The notes under the pieces were generated by a model. That model ran no database searches, was not told where the DNA came from, and was given only the letters and a program-made list of their open reading frames with translations. From assembly GCA_015069425.1 (NCBI GenBank), contig SVIP01000001.1, forward strand, positions 62,001 through 126,000: 64,000 nucleotides of DNA, read 5' to 3'. Below, piece by piece: positions 1 through 7,619 of the stretch. Position 1 is the first letter of the stretch. Each line of letters opens with the position of its first letter. Origin of the DNA: Clostridiales bacterium. GTDB taxonomy: Bacteria; Bacillota; Clostridia; Christensenellales; Borkfalkiaceae. The position numbers were made by a program, and so were the translations under genes.

Positions 1-2244
1 CGCACTTTCGACCTTAAAAGCACAATGATTACAATGCATTCCTTCAATTAATATAGTTAAATTATATTTACTGACTTTTGTTTTAGAATTTTTACTGCCT
101 TTATTTACTCTTAAAGCATTACTCACTACAAATAATGAACTAATCGACATCATTGCTGATGCTATTGCAGGTGTTAGCGTTATATTTGCAAACGAAAGCA
201 CGCCCCCTGCAATTGGAATTCCTATCACGTTATAAAAAAATGCCCAAAATAAATTTTGCTTTATTATTTTATTAGTTTTTTTACTTATCTCTAACGTCTT
301 TTTTATTGCCGTTAACGATCCGTTCACAATTACTACGTCCGCACTATTAATGGCAACGTCTGTTCCCGTCCCCATTGCTATTCCTATATCAGAAGTTCTA
401 AGCGCTGGGCTATCGTTAATTCCATCACCGACCATAGCCGTTATATAACCTTGTTTTTTGTACTTTTCAACCGTTAAATATTTATCTTCTGGTAAAACTT
501 CGTATAAAAATTCATCTATACCTACCTCATTTGCTATATCTTTAGCAGTACTTTTATTATCGCCCGTTATCATTACAGTTTTAATGCCACTCTTTTTAAG
601 TTCTGTTATTGCCTTTTTACTGTCTTTCTTTACTCTATCCGCTAATGCAAATACTGAAATTAATTGATAATCGTCTGCAAAATATAAAATAGTTTTCGCA
701 CTTAAATCCTTAACAATACTTACGTCGATATACGGTGGCAAAATTTTGTTATTGCCCAAATAATATTTTACGTTATCCACCTTTCCTATAATACCGCTAC
801 CGATTACGTATTCGTATTCTTGAACGGTCTTTTCTGATTTACCACAATATTCAATAACACTTTGCGCTAAAGGATGGTTTGATTTGCTTTCTAGTGCGGA
901 TATTATTGGAAAAAGCGTTTCATTTGCCTCTCCTGTATAATTTATATAGTCAACGACACAAGGTTTACCCTCTGTTATTGTTGCAGTCTTATCCAATAAA
1001 ACGCAATTTATCTTATGAGCAGACTGTAAAACTTCGGCATTTTTAAACAAAATCCCCTCGCTCGCCCCCCTGCCTGTTCCAGCCATTACCGCTACGGGGG
1101 TGGCTAATCCAAGTGCACACGGACAAGAAACTACTAAAACTGATATACCAAAATTAAAGGCTTTATAAAGGTCTTTAGTAATTAAACACCAAACGATAAA
1201 AGTTATTACGGATATTACCGTTACTATTGGCACAAAAACACTGGATACTTTATCCGCAATTTTCTGAATAGGGGCTTTACTTGCACCAGCATCCTTTACC
1301 ATTTCTACTATTTTAGAAAATAAAGTATCATTACCTACCTTATCGGCTTTTAATTTAATATATCCGTCTTTTAATATGCTCCCTGAATTTACCTTTCCGA
1401 ATACAGTTATTTCTTCTGGAATACTCTCTCCAGTTATTGCCGATTTATCTATGCTAGCAAGTCCCTCTACAACAATACCGTCGACAGGTACGTAATCGCC
1501 TGCTTTTAATAAAATAACGTCGCCTTTTTTCAACTCACCAGTTAAAACGGTTATTTCCACACCGTCTTTAATTAAAGTTACGGTTTTGGGTAATAATTTA
1601 TTTAATGAATCAATAGCATCGCCCGTCTTAATCTTTGATAATTCTTCTAACCATTTCCCTAAAGTTACCAAAGAAACAACCATTGCTCCCCCTTCAAAAA
1701 AGGTATGTGTTGGATTTTGTTTACCCGATAATAGTAAAACCGTTACCACTACGCTATATAAATATGCGGAAATTGAACCTAGAGAAACTAAGGTATCCAT
1801 ATTGGGAGAACCATGGCAAATCGCTTTAGTTCCGTTGATGAAAAATTTTCTATTTATAACTAAAATAATAGTTGCCAAAATAAACTGAATTATAAAATTA
1901 ATTTGTTTTTTCGGTAGGGGCAGTGACAACATATTCCCCATGCAAAAGTACATTAACGGAATAAGCAGACAAAGAGAGATAATAAATCGATTTTTAAGAA
2001 TTTTTGCATCCTTATATTTGTCTTGCTTTTTTGCTCCGTATAGATATGCCGTATATCCTAAACTTTCAGTTAAGCCGATTATTTTGTCAACCGATATTAT
2101 TGCGTGATCAAAATCTACTGTCATAGTTTTTTCAATTAATGAAACAGTAACAGAATTAACACCATCTTGCTTTATTAAATTTCGTTCAATACCTTGCGAG
2201 CAAACAGTGCAAGACATTCCCTCAACCGAAAACTTTTTAATCAT
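1..2244 (-). CDS. copA: Copper-translocating P-type ATPase CopA (3' end outside window)
   Basis: Open frame from an ATG at 2244 to the left window edge (748 codons, no stop seen). It is a P1B ATPase exporting Cu(I) across the cytoplasmic membrane. Visible in order: an N-terminal heavy-metal domain (GMSCTVC, residues 9-15), hydrophobic segments, actuator ITGES, the CPC metal motif in SCPCALGLATP, the phosphorylation loop, SNHPLA of the nucleotide domain, GDGINDSPAL, and a second metal motif GMHCNHC (735-741) at the window edge, which implies a CopZ-like domain fused at the C-terminus. Oddity: the phosphorylation motif reads DKTATIT (D418), not DKTGT; the other motifs are intact. An AAGGAG Shine-Dalgarno precedes the ATG, with a sigma-A promoter just upstream. 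It lies downstream of the feo genes but behind a hairpin, so it is probably a separate unit. Copper rather than zinc is inferred from CPC. Confidence 0.93.
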   Translation of the reverse strand, partial: MIKKFSVEGMSCTVCSQGIERNLIKQDGVNSVTVSLIEKTMTVDFDHAIISVDKIIGLTESLGYTAYLYGAKKQDKYKDAKILKNRFIISLCLLIPLMYFCMGNMLSLPLPKKQINFIIQFILATIILVINRKFFINGTKAICHGSPNMDTLVSLGSISAYLYSVVVTVLLLSGKQNPTHTFFEGGAMVVSLVTLGKWLEELSKIKTGDAIDSLNKLLPKTVTLIKDGVEITVLTGELKKGDVILLKAGDYVPVDGIVVEGLASIDKSAITGESIPEEITVFGKVNSGSILKDGYIKLKADKVGNDTLFSKIVEMVKDAGASKAPIQKIADKVSSVFVPIVTVISVITFIVWCLITKDLYKAFNFGISVLVVSCPCALGLATPVAVMAGTGRGASEGILFKNAEVLQSAHKINCVLLDKTATITEGKPCVVDYINYTGEANETLFPIISALESKSNHPLAQSVIEYCGKSEKTVQEYEYVIGSGIIGKVDNVKYYLGNNKILPPYIDVSIVKDLSAKTILYFADDYQLISVFALADRVKKDSKKAITELKKSGIKTVMITGDNKSTAKDIANEVGIDEFLYEVLPEDKYLTVEKYKKQGYITAMVGDGINDSPALRTSDIGIAMGTGTDVAINSADVVIVNGSLTAIKKTLEISKKTNKIIKQNLFWAFFYNVIGIPIAGGVLSFANITLTPAIASAMMSISSLFVVSNALRVNKGSKNSKTKVSKYNLTILIEGMHCNHCAFKVESA

Positions 2245-2261
2245 TTCTACTCCTTTTCTAT

Positions 2262-2290
2262 ATTTTAGCACGCCAAAATTATTTTTTCAA
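2262..2290 (-). promoter_or_regulatory. Probable sigma-A promoter of copA
   Basis: On the minus strand TTGAAA (2285-2290), 17 bp, TAAAAT (2262-2267), about 18 bp before the copA start codon. It lies after the feo hairpin, so copA can be transcribed alone. Called by consensus match only. Confidence 0.6.
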
Positions 2291-2297
2291 GTAAATT

Positions 2298-2332
2298 GTC
2301 AAACCACGCAACAGATTGTTGCGTGGTTTGAC
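2298..2332 (-). terminator. Perfect 15-bp hairpin after the feo operon
   Basis: GTCAAACCACGCAAC, a 5-nt loop, then its exact reverse complement. It lies 10 bp beyond the stop of the last feo gene. The uridine tract that follows on the minus strand is weak (AATTTACTT), so it may be an inefficient terminator or a 3'-end stabiliser. A regulatory dyad for copA is possible, since it sits just upstream of that promoter. Confidence 0.6.
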
Positions 2333-2341
2333 TTTAAGAAA

Positions 2342-2527
2342 TTATTGAAATTTGTTTGTATCTTCTTTCTTGTTTTGATTAATATTACAACTCCTGCATT
2401 TTGAACAAGTGGAACAATTACAACCGCAAGAGGTTTTTCCTTTCTTTTTGTCTATTATTGATTTTGCAATAACACCGCCCACGATAAGTACGGAAGCTAT
2501 TATCACTATAATTTCAATCGGTTCCAT
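2342..2527 (-). CDS. FeoB-associated Cys-rich membrane protein
   Basis: A 61-residue protein: an N-terminal membrane helix (residues 4-23), a basic stretch IDKKKGK, then a cysteine cluster (CGCNCSTCSKCRSC, residues 34-47) and a polar tail. This matches the small FeoB-associated Cys-rich family found after feoB in many Bacillota. The cluster should face the cytosol and may bind Fe(II) or an Fe-S cluster in support of FeoB. That role is inferred from context; the family has no firmly established biochemistry that I know of. It starts 3 bp after the feoB stop, so it is translated from the same mRNA. Confidence 0.85.
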   Translation of the reverse strand: MEPIEIIVIIASVLIVGGVIAKSIIDKKKGKTSCGCNCSTCSKCRSCNINQNKKEDTNKFQ

Positions 2528-2529
2528 TT

Positions 2530-4773
2530 TTATTTCTCTTTACTTACTCTTTTTGCATTTATATACCTTATAACTATTACGGTTAAAATAGCAACGGCAA
2601 TATATATAAACATCGCCCACCACGCAGTGCCTATAAAATAAATTGCAGATGCCACGATATATGAAGTTGCTATCCAAAATACCAGTGTCCAATTAAATGT
2701 CTTTTTGTTCGCCATTTCACCTTTTGCAGCTGCTACTGCCGCAAAACAAGGAATTGTGGTCATGTTGAATGCTATAAATGCTAGAAGTGCAGGGAGTGTT
2801 ATTCCCGTGTTTTGTATCATTATACTTACTGCACTAATGCCTCCGTCACTTTCAATATTAACAACACTTCCAAGTAAGCACGCAGCAAGCGTACCTAGAG
2901 TTGAAACGACGTTTTCTTTTGCAATAAGTCCTGTGATTGCCGCGACGGCAAACACCCAACCCATACCATTTAATTGCACGCCAAAGCCTATCGGTGTAAA
3001 CAATGGTTGTATTAATTGTCCTATTCCACCCAAAATACTCTCATGCATTAATTCGTCTGGCAAATATTTCCACGAAAAATTAAAGTGACTTATCACCCAA
3101 ATAATTATAGTCGAAGCAAGTATAATTGTAAACGCTTTCTCTATAAAATGCTTTGCTTTATCCCACAAAAGCATTACTAAATTTCTAATTTGCGGTGCGT
3201 GATAAGACGGTAATTCCATAATAAATGGTGGTGTATCGCCCTTTAAGGTCGTTTCTCTCATTAAAACAACGGCAAAAAGTGCGGTTATCATACCAATTAA
3301 ATACATACCGTAAGTAATTAAATCTACATTACCCACACCAAAATATGCAACGATTGCACCTGAAACCGCCGTCAAAATAGGTAGTTTTGCTCCGCAACTA
3401 AAGAATGGAATAACCCTAACGGTTGCAAGTTTTTCCTTTTCATCTGCAAGTGTTCTTGTGTTTATCATTGCGGGAACTGAACAGCCAAAACCCATTATCA
3501 TTGGTAAAAACGCTCTACCAGATAAACCAAACTTTCTAAGTGCCCTATCTAATATAAACGCTATTCTTGCCATATATCCACTATCTTCAAGTATTGAGAA
3601 GAATAAAAACAGCACGAGTATTTGTGGTAAGAACCCTAAAATTGCAAATATACCACCAAGTACGCCGTCGCATATTAGTCCTGAAACCCATTCGGGTGAA
3701 GTTGAAAGCCATACACCTACTGCGTCTGCTATTGTGCCTGTTAACACTTCCATTAGCCCCATTAGTATTACGCCCGGGGAATTTATTCCACCTGAACCGA
3801 ATACGCCTTCAAATGCCGTGCCTTCTAACGATACCCAACCTTCTGATAAAAACCCGCCTAAAAATAAAAAGTTTTCAGAAAAAGTTAAGTGAAATATTGC
3901 AAAAAGCACTACTAAGAAAATAGGTATACCCCAAATTTTATGCGTTAAGATTTTATCCGCTTTATCAGATGGCGTTACTATAAATTTTTCTTTGTTTTTT
4001 CTTTTTAATGTAGGTGAAAAATATTTAGTTATGTATTTATACCTTGCATCTGCTACCAAAGCCTCAAAATCATCACCAAATATTTCGTCTTTATGCGTTT
4101 CCTTAAATGCCTCAACCATATTTACGGTATCTTTATGCATCAAAACTTCAAGTTCGTCAAGTTCTGCAAGTTTTACCGCGTGAAAAGTTGGATTGTGTAC
4201 CCCTTGCCCCTCAAGCGCTATTTTTATATCGCCAATTAAGTGCTGAAGTGCTAAATCTTCTATAACTGTTTTTCCTTTTCTTCCTTTTTCACATGCTTCG
4301 TGCGCTCTTTCCATTAGTTTATCTAATCCAACACCTTTTAGTGCCGATATCTTAACAACTGGAATGCCTAAACGCTTTTCTAGTTCTTTTTCATCTATAT
4401 AATCTCCACGCTTTTCCACTGCATCCATCATATTTAGTGCAAGCACAATTGGTACGTCTATTTCTAATATTTGCGTGGTCAAGTACAAATTTCGCTCCAA
4501 ATTCGTTGCGTCGATTATATTTATTACACAATCAGGCTTTTCGTCTAAAATATAATTCCTTGCTATTACCTCTTCTGGGGTATATGGAGATAATGAATAT
4601 ATTCCCGGTAAATCTACTATAGCAATAGGTTCGCTAAGTTTTTTATAAACCCCCTCTCTTTTATCTACCGTTACACCTGGCCAGTTACCAACGTGTGCTG
4701 TAGATCCCGTAAGTCCATTAAATAAAGTTGTTTTTCCGCTATTTGGATTCCCTGCTAAAGCAAATCTATGCAT
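2530..4773 (-). CDS. feoB: Ferrous iron transporter FeoB
   Basis: A 747-residue FeoB, full length for the family. The N-terminal G domain carries G1 GNPNSGKT (8-15), G3 DLPG (54-57) and G4 NMMD (114-117). A helical GDI-like region follows, then a polytopic membrane domain with two Gate repeats (for example GFGCSVPAM and NMTTIPCFAAV, both with Cys). It takes up Fe(II) through the cytoplasmic membrane, gated by GTP. The start overlaps the end of feoA by 8 bp, indicating translational coupling. The Fe-rather-than-Mn specificity is inferred from feoA linkage and the Cys-containing Gate motifs. Confidence 0.97.
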   Translation of the reverse strand: MHRFALAGNPNSGKTTLFNGLTGSTAHVGNWPGVTVDKREGVYKKLSEPIAIVDLPGIYSLSPYTPEEVIARNYILDEKPDCVINIIDATNLERNLYLTTQILEIDVPIVLALNMMDAVEKRGDYIDEKELEKRLGIPVVKISALKGVGLDKLMERAHEACEKGRKGKTVIEDLALQHLIGDIKIALEGQGVHNPTFHAVKLAELDELEVLMHKDTVNMVEAFKETHKDEIFGDDFEALVADARYKYITKYFSPTLKRKNKEKFIVTPSDKADKILTHKIWGIPIFLVVLFAIFHLTFSENFLFLGGFLSEGWVSLEGTAFEGVFGSGGINSPGVILMGLMEVLTGTIADAVGVWLSTSPEWVSGLICDGVLGGIFAILGFLPQILVLFLFFSILEDSGYMARIAFILDRALRKFGLSGRAFLPMIMGFGCSVPAMINTRTLADEKEKLATVRVIPFFSCGAKLPILTAVSGAIVAYFGVGNVDLITYGMYLIGMITALFAVVLMRETTLKGDTPPFIMELPSYHAPQIRNLVMLLWDKAKHFIEKAFTIILASTIIIWVISHFNFSWKYLPDELMHESILGGIGQLIQPLFTPIGFGVQLNGMGWVFAVAAITGLIAKENVVSTLGTLAACLLGSVVNIESDGGISAVSIMIQNTGITLPALLAFIAFNMTTIPCFAAVAAAKGEMANKKTFNWTLVFWIATSYIVASAIYFIGTAWWAMFIYIAVAILTVIVIRYINAKRVSKEK

Positions 4774-5005
4774 TTGGATTCACCTCCAGGGTAATACACG
4801 ACGCCTCGCTATTCCTTAAAGATAATTCATAACTTCTAACCGTTACTTCAATCGGGTCGCCAAGCGGTGCTTTTTTCCTTAAATATATCTCCGCTCCGTT
4901 TGTTATACCCATATCGTACAAACGACGCTTTATCTTTCGCTCGCCACTAACTGCTAATACTTTTCCGCTTTCGCCTATATGGAATTTATCAAGCGTTTTT
5001 ATCAT
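4766..5005 (-). CDS. feoA: FeoA SH3-like accessory protein
   Basis: A 79-residue FeoA: a small beta-barrel protein with the family pattern KIKRRLYDMGI and APLGDPIEV. It associates with FeoB in the cytosol and is needed for full Fe(II) uptake. It is first in the operon feoA-feoB-Cys-rich protein, with a strong GGAGGGG Shine-Dalgarno before the ATG at 5005. A consensus promoter and three TGAAA-N4-TTTCA dyads lie upstream, which suggests repression by a dyad-binding regulator, either the iron regulator of this organism or the divergent TetR protein. Confidence 0.95.
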   Translation of the reverse strand: MIKTLDKFHIGESGKVLAVSGERKIKRRLYDMGITNGAEIYLRKKAPLGDPIEVTVRSYELSLRNSEASCITLEVNPNA

Positions 5006-5019
5006 AACCCCTCCTAATG

Positions 5020-5129
5020 TGAAATTTATTTCAGATTTATCGTATATATACTATCATTTATATTCAGCAATGTCAACTAAAATGTGAAACTTTTTTCATC
5101 TTTTTAATTTTTTTGTGAATTTTTTTTCA
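5020..5129. promoter_or_regulatory. Three related dyads between feoA and tetR (candidate operators)
   Basis: Three 14-bp elements: TGAAATTTATTTCA (5020-5033), TGAAACTTTTTTCA (5085-5098) and TGAATTTTTTTTCA (5116-5129). All share TGAAN5TTTCA. The first lies in the feoA leader next to the ribosome binding site, the second just upstream of the feoA -35 box, and the third upstream of the tetR -35 box. Their placement around both promoters suggests operators. The binding protein is unknown: they are not a classic Fur box, and the TetR product is a candidate. Confidence 0.5.
5048..5076 (-). promoter_or_regulatory. Sigma-A promoter of the feo operon
   Basis: Minus strand TTGACA (5071-5076), 17 bp, TAGTAT (5048-5053), about 42 bp before the feoA ATG. 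The leader contains one of the TGAAA-N4-TTTCA dyads. Confidence 0.65.
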
Positions 5130-5141
5130 TATTCTTTTCCC

Positions 5142-5171
5142 TTGACAAAGCTGATAAGTTTGTTATATAAT
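5142..5171 (+). promoter_or_regulatory. Consensus promoter of tetR giving a leaderless mRNA
   Basis: TTGACA (5142-5147), 18 bp, TATAAT (5166-5171). The tetR ATG begins 6 bp after the -10 box, at the expected +1. No Shine-Dalgarno lies between, so the message is probably leaderless. Confidence 0.75.
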
Positions 5172-5177
5172 GTTGTT

Positions 5178-5780
5178 ATGAAAAACGTTGTTAGACAGCC
5201 TAGACAAGAGCGGTCAATCGAAAAGAAAAACAAAATAATTGAAGCGGGGTATTCTCTTTTTTCTGAAGTAGGATATTACGGAACTAACACGGCTGAAATT
5301 GCTAAAAGAGCGGGCGTTTCCACCGGTATAGTTTACGGGTATTTTCAAGATAAGAGGGATATTTTGATTTGCGTTTTAGAACTTTATATTAACAAAGTTT
5401 TTGATCCGTTTTTAAAACTTTTCGATAAACTCGCACTACCTATAGATTTTGATACCTTAATTAAAAAAATAATTGACATGTGCATTAAAACACATAAAAA
5501 TAACCGAAAAATCCACGAGGCCCTACATTCTCTTTCAGGCTCTGACGAAGCTGTCAACGCTCAATTCATTGATTTAGAAGATAAAATCACCTTAAAAATT
5601 GCCGAAAAATTTACTCATCTCGGCTTAAGCGTGGAAAATGCGGTGGAAAAAATACACCTTGCAATGGATTTAATTCAATCCTTTTCACACGAATACGTTT
5701 TTGACAAGCATGAATATATTGATTACTTTATAATGCGTTCCATGGTGGAAAAAACGGTTATCGGTTTATTTAAAGATTAA
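5178..5780 (+). CDS. TetR/AcrR family transcriptional regulator
   Basis: A 200-residue protein. The N-terminal TetR helix-turn-helix is clear (RSIEKKNKIIEAGYSLFSEVG, then TAEIAKRAGVSTGIVYGYF), followed by an all-helical ligand-binding domain. The frame is open from 5115, but the ATG at 5178 is preferred: the domain begins a few residues after it and the promoter lies directly upstream. The first 63 bp would contain the -35 and -10 boxes. It is transcribed divergently from feoA, with shared dyads between them, so it may regulate itself, the feo genes or a distant efflux system. The ligand is unknown. A strong bidirectional terminator follows. Confidence 0.88.
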   Translation: MKNVVRQPRQERSIEKKNKIIEAGYSLFSEVGYYGTNTAEIAKRAGVSTGIVYGYFQDKRDILICVLELYINKVFDPFLKLFDKLALPIDFDTLIKKIIDMCIKTHKNNRKIHEALHSLSGSDEAVNAQFIDLEDKITLKIAEKFTHLGLSVENAVEKIHLAMDLIQSFSHEYVFDKHEYIDYFIMRSMVEKTVIGLFKD

Positions 5781-5807
5781 AAAAACGGCTAAATTAGCCG
5801 TTTTTTT
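5781..5807. terminator. Bidirectional terminator between tetR and the U32 gene
   Basis: Stem AAAAACGGCTA / TAGCCGTTTTT with a 3-nt loop, flanked by A and T runs on both sides. It serves tetR (plus) and the convergent U32 gene (minus). Confidence 0.85.
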
Positions 5808-5816
5808 GTTGTGTTT

Positions 5817-7037
5817 TTAGTTTTCTTTTCTTAAGATATCACCTGCACTTAGCGGTATATCCGTATATAGTTTTAATTTCTCTTGCACTAATTTTGCGTC
5901 CGTTACTATTTCGCCCTTTTCATTTTCCAAGCGTTCAACTTTTATAGCTTTATTAAAACTATCTGATGGTGACAATACTTCTAAATGGTCACCAACTACA
6001 AAGCGGTTACGCATTTCTATAATGGCGTATTCTCTATTATTATTTCCCTCGATAACGTTTGCAATAAATTTATGCGTGCCTTTACTTTGACTGTCGTCAT
6101 AGTTTACCGTTCTATCGTTATCTCCTAAAAAGTAAGCGGTTGTAAATTCTCTGTGTGCCGTCTTTTTTAATTCTTCTTGATATAGGGGATTTTCTTTGTA
6201 TTTTTCGCCACGCTCGTAATATGCATCTATTGCTCTACGGTATGCGTTTACTACTGTTGCAAGATAATACTCCGATTTCATTCTCCCCTCAATCTTAAAA
6301 GAGCATACCCCTGCATCGTCAAGTTCAGCAATATAATCTAATAGGTTAAGGTCTTTACTATTCATTATATACGTGCCACGCTCATCCTCTTGCATTTCCA
6401 TAAACGCAGTTTCTGACCCTTTTTCACGAATTTCGTAATTCCATCTGCACGCCTGAACACATTCGCCACGATTACTGCTTCTTCCAGTTCGGTAATCTGA
6501 TAAAAGACATCTTCCACTATAAGAAATACACATTGCTCCGTGTATAAAGGTTTCAATTTCTATATCTGGCACTTTTTTAGAAATTTCTTTTATTTCTTTT
6601 TTACTTAACTCTCTTGCCAAAATCACCCTTTTAACGCCAAAATTTTTCCAAAACTCCACTGTTTTATAATTTAGCGTGTTTGCTTGTGTCGACAAGTTTA
6701 AAGGTAGGTTTGGCGCAACTGTTTTTGCAAGATACATCAATCCCGTGTCTGAAATTATTGCCCCGTCTATTTTTATACTCTCTAAAAATTTAAAATATTT
6801 TTCCGCCTCTTCAATATCAGAATTCCTTCCAAACACGTTTACAGTAACGTAAATTTTTTTGCCTAAAGAGTGTGTAAACTCGACAGCCTCTAAAAGTTCG
6901 TCATTAGAAAAGTTGGTTGCAAGTGCTCTTAAACTTAACCCTTTTCCACCAACGTATACAGCATCCGCACCAAAATAAAGGGCGGTTTTAAGTTTTTTCA
7001 TATCGCCTGCGGGCGACAAAAGTTCTATTTTTCTCAT
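5817..7037 (-). CDS. trhP: U32 family protein, TrhP-like tRNA U34 hydroxylation factor
   Basis: A 406-residue peptidase-U32-family protein with ELLSPAGD at the N-terminus, a TIM-barrel-like region, and the Cys-rich signature HGAMCISYSGRCLLS (about residues 165-179) plus RGECVQACRWNY, as in Fe-S-linked tRNA hydroxylation proteins. In Bacillus, U32 paralogues next to the TrmR methyltransferase form 5-hydroxyuridine at tRNA position 34. Here the gene overlaps the trmR-like gene by 4 bp (ATGA), so the same role is inferred. Bacillus has two adjacent U32 genes (yrrN, yrrO); only one is present here, and its length fits the longer YrrO type. A collagenase or protease function is unlikely in this context. 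Confidence 0.82.
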   Translation of the reverse strand: MRKIELLSPAGDMKKLKTALYFGADAVYVGGKGLSLRALATNFSNDELLEAVEFTHSLGKKIYVTVNVFGRNSDIEEAEKYFKFLESIKIDGAIISDTGLMYLAKTVAPNLPLNLSTQANTLNYKTVEFWKNFGVKRVILARELSKKEIKEISKKVPDIEIETFIHGAMCISYSGRCLLSDYRTGRSSNRGECVQACRWNYEIREKGSETAFMEMQEDERGTYIMNSKDLNLLDYIAELDDAGVCSFKIEGRMKSEYYLATVVNAYRRAIDAYYERGEKYKENPLYQEELKKTAHREFTTAYFLGDNDRTVNYDDSQSKGTHKFIANVIEGNNNREYAIIEMRNRFVVGDHLEVLSPSDSFNKAIKVERLENEKGEIVTDAKLVQEKLKLYTDIPLSAGDILRKEN

Positions 7038-7618
7038 ATAAGTTTTTCCGTTATACTAACCCCGTCTTCAATATCATAAACAACGGTTTTTAAGTTTTTA
7101 TCATTTGTTACAGCGTTTAAAAATTTTTCCATACTGTTTTTGGTGGTATTGTACCTATGTGGAGTTTTTACCTTTCCACCAACAAAACCCCTAAACAGCA
7201 CGTTATCTGCAAAAAGTATTCCATCTTTTTTTAGTACCGAAAGTAAATTGGGTAAATACTCGTAATAATGTCCTTTAGGCCCGTCCAAAAAAATGAAATC
7301 GTACTCACCCGTTAAAACGGGTATTATTTCCGACGCGTCACCTTGAAAAATTTTAGCACGATTATCAACCCCAAATTCTTTATAATTTGCTCTTGCTAAG
7401 GCTATTTTTTCTTCGTCTATTTCGATACCTGAAAGTGTAGAATTTTCCGACGTTAGCAACATTGCAATACCCGACAAACCGAGGTTTACCCCTATTTCCA
7501 AAATCTTAGAGGGCTTTTTAATTTTTACAGTTTCAAGCAAAAGTTTAAACGATTGATCTCTTAGTATCGGCTCGTTATCAAGTTTTGCTTTTTCTCGCAT
7601 CTTAAGTATTCGTTCCAA
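7034..7618 (-). CDS. trmR: O-methyltransferase, TrmR-like (tRNA 5-hydroxyuridine methylase)
   Basis: A 194-residue class I SAM-dependent O-methyltransferase. The SAM motif is ILEIGVNLGLSGI (about residues 40-52), followed by GIEIDEEKI, the metal-binding motif DFIFLDGPKGHY, and FADNVLFRG with the second metal-ligand Asp-Asn. This pattern belongs to the COMT/CCoAMT-type family that includes Bacillus YrrM (TrmR), which methylates 5-hydroxyuridine-34 of tRNA to 5-methoxyuridine. The translationally coupled U32 gene downstream supports that assignment. It starts 2 bp after the RNase J stop, so the three genes probably form one operon for RNA metabolism. Confidence 0.82.
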   Translation of the reverse strand: MERILKMREKAKLDNEPILRDQSFKLLLETVKIKKPSKILEIGVNLGLSGIAMLLTSENSTLSGIEIDEEKIALARANYKEFGVDNRAKIFQGDASEIIPVLTGEYDFIFLDGPKGHYYEYLPNLLSVLKKDGILFADNVLFRGFVGGKVKTPHRYNTTKNSMEKFLNAVTNDKNLKTVVYDIEDGVSITEKLI

Positions 7619-7619
7619 A

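Noticed and set aside
1586-1888. Plus-strand 100-codon frame inside copA
   Set aside because: Antisense to CopA membrane helices; copA itself is unbroken to the window edge.
2298-2332. Hairpin as a CopY-type or CsoR copper operator
   Set aside because: It does not match a cop box, and it lies directly after the last feo stop, where a transcript-end hairpin is expected.
3458-3923. Two open frames on the plus strand opposite feoB
   Set aside because: They lie wholly antisense to a clear FeoB with intact motifs, have no Shine-Dalgarno and no recognisable domain.
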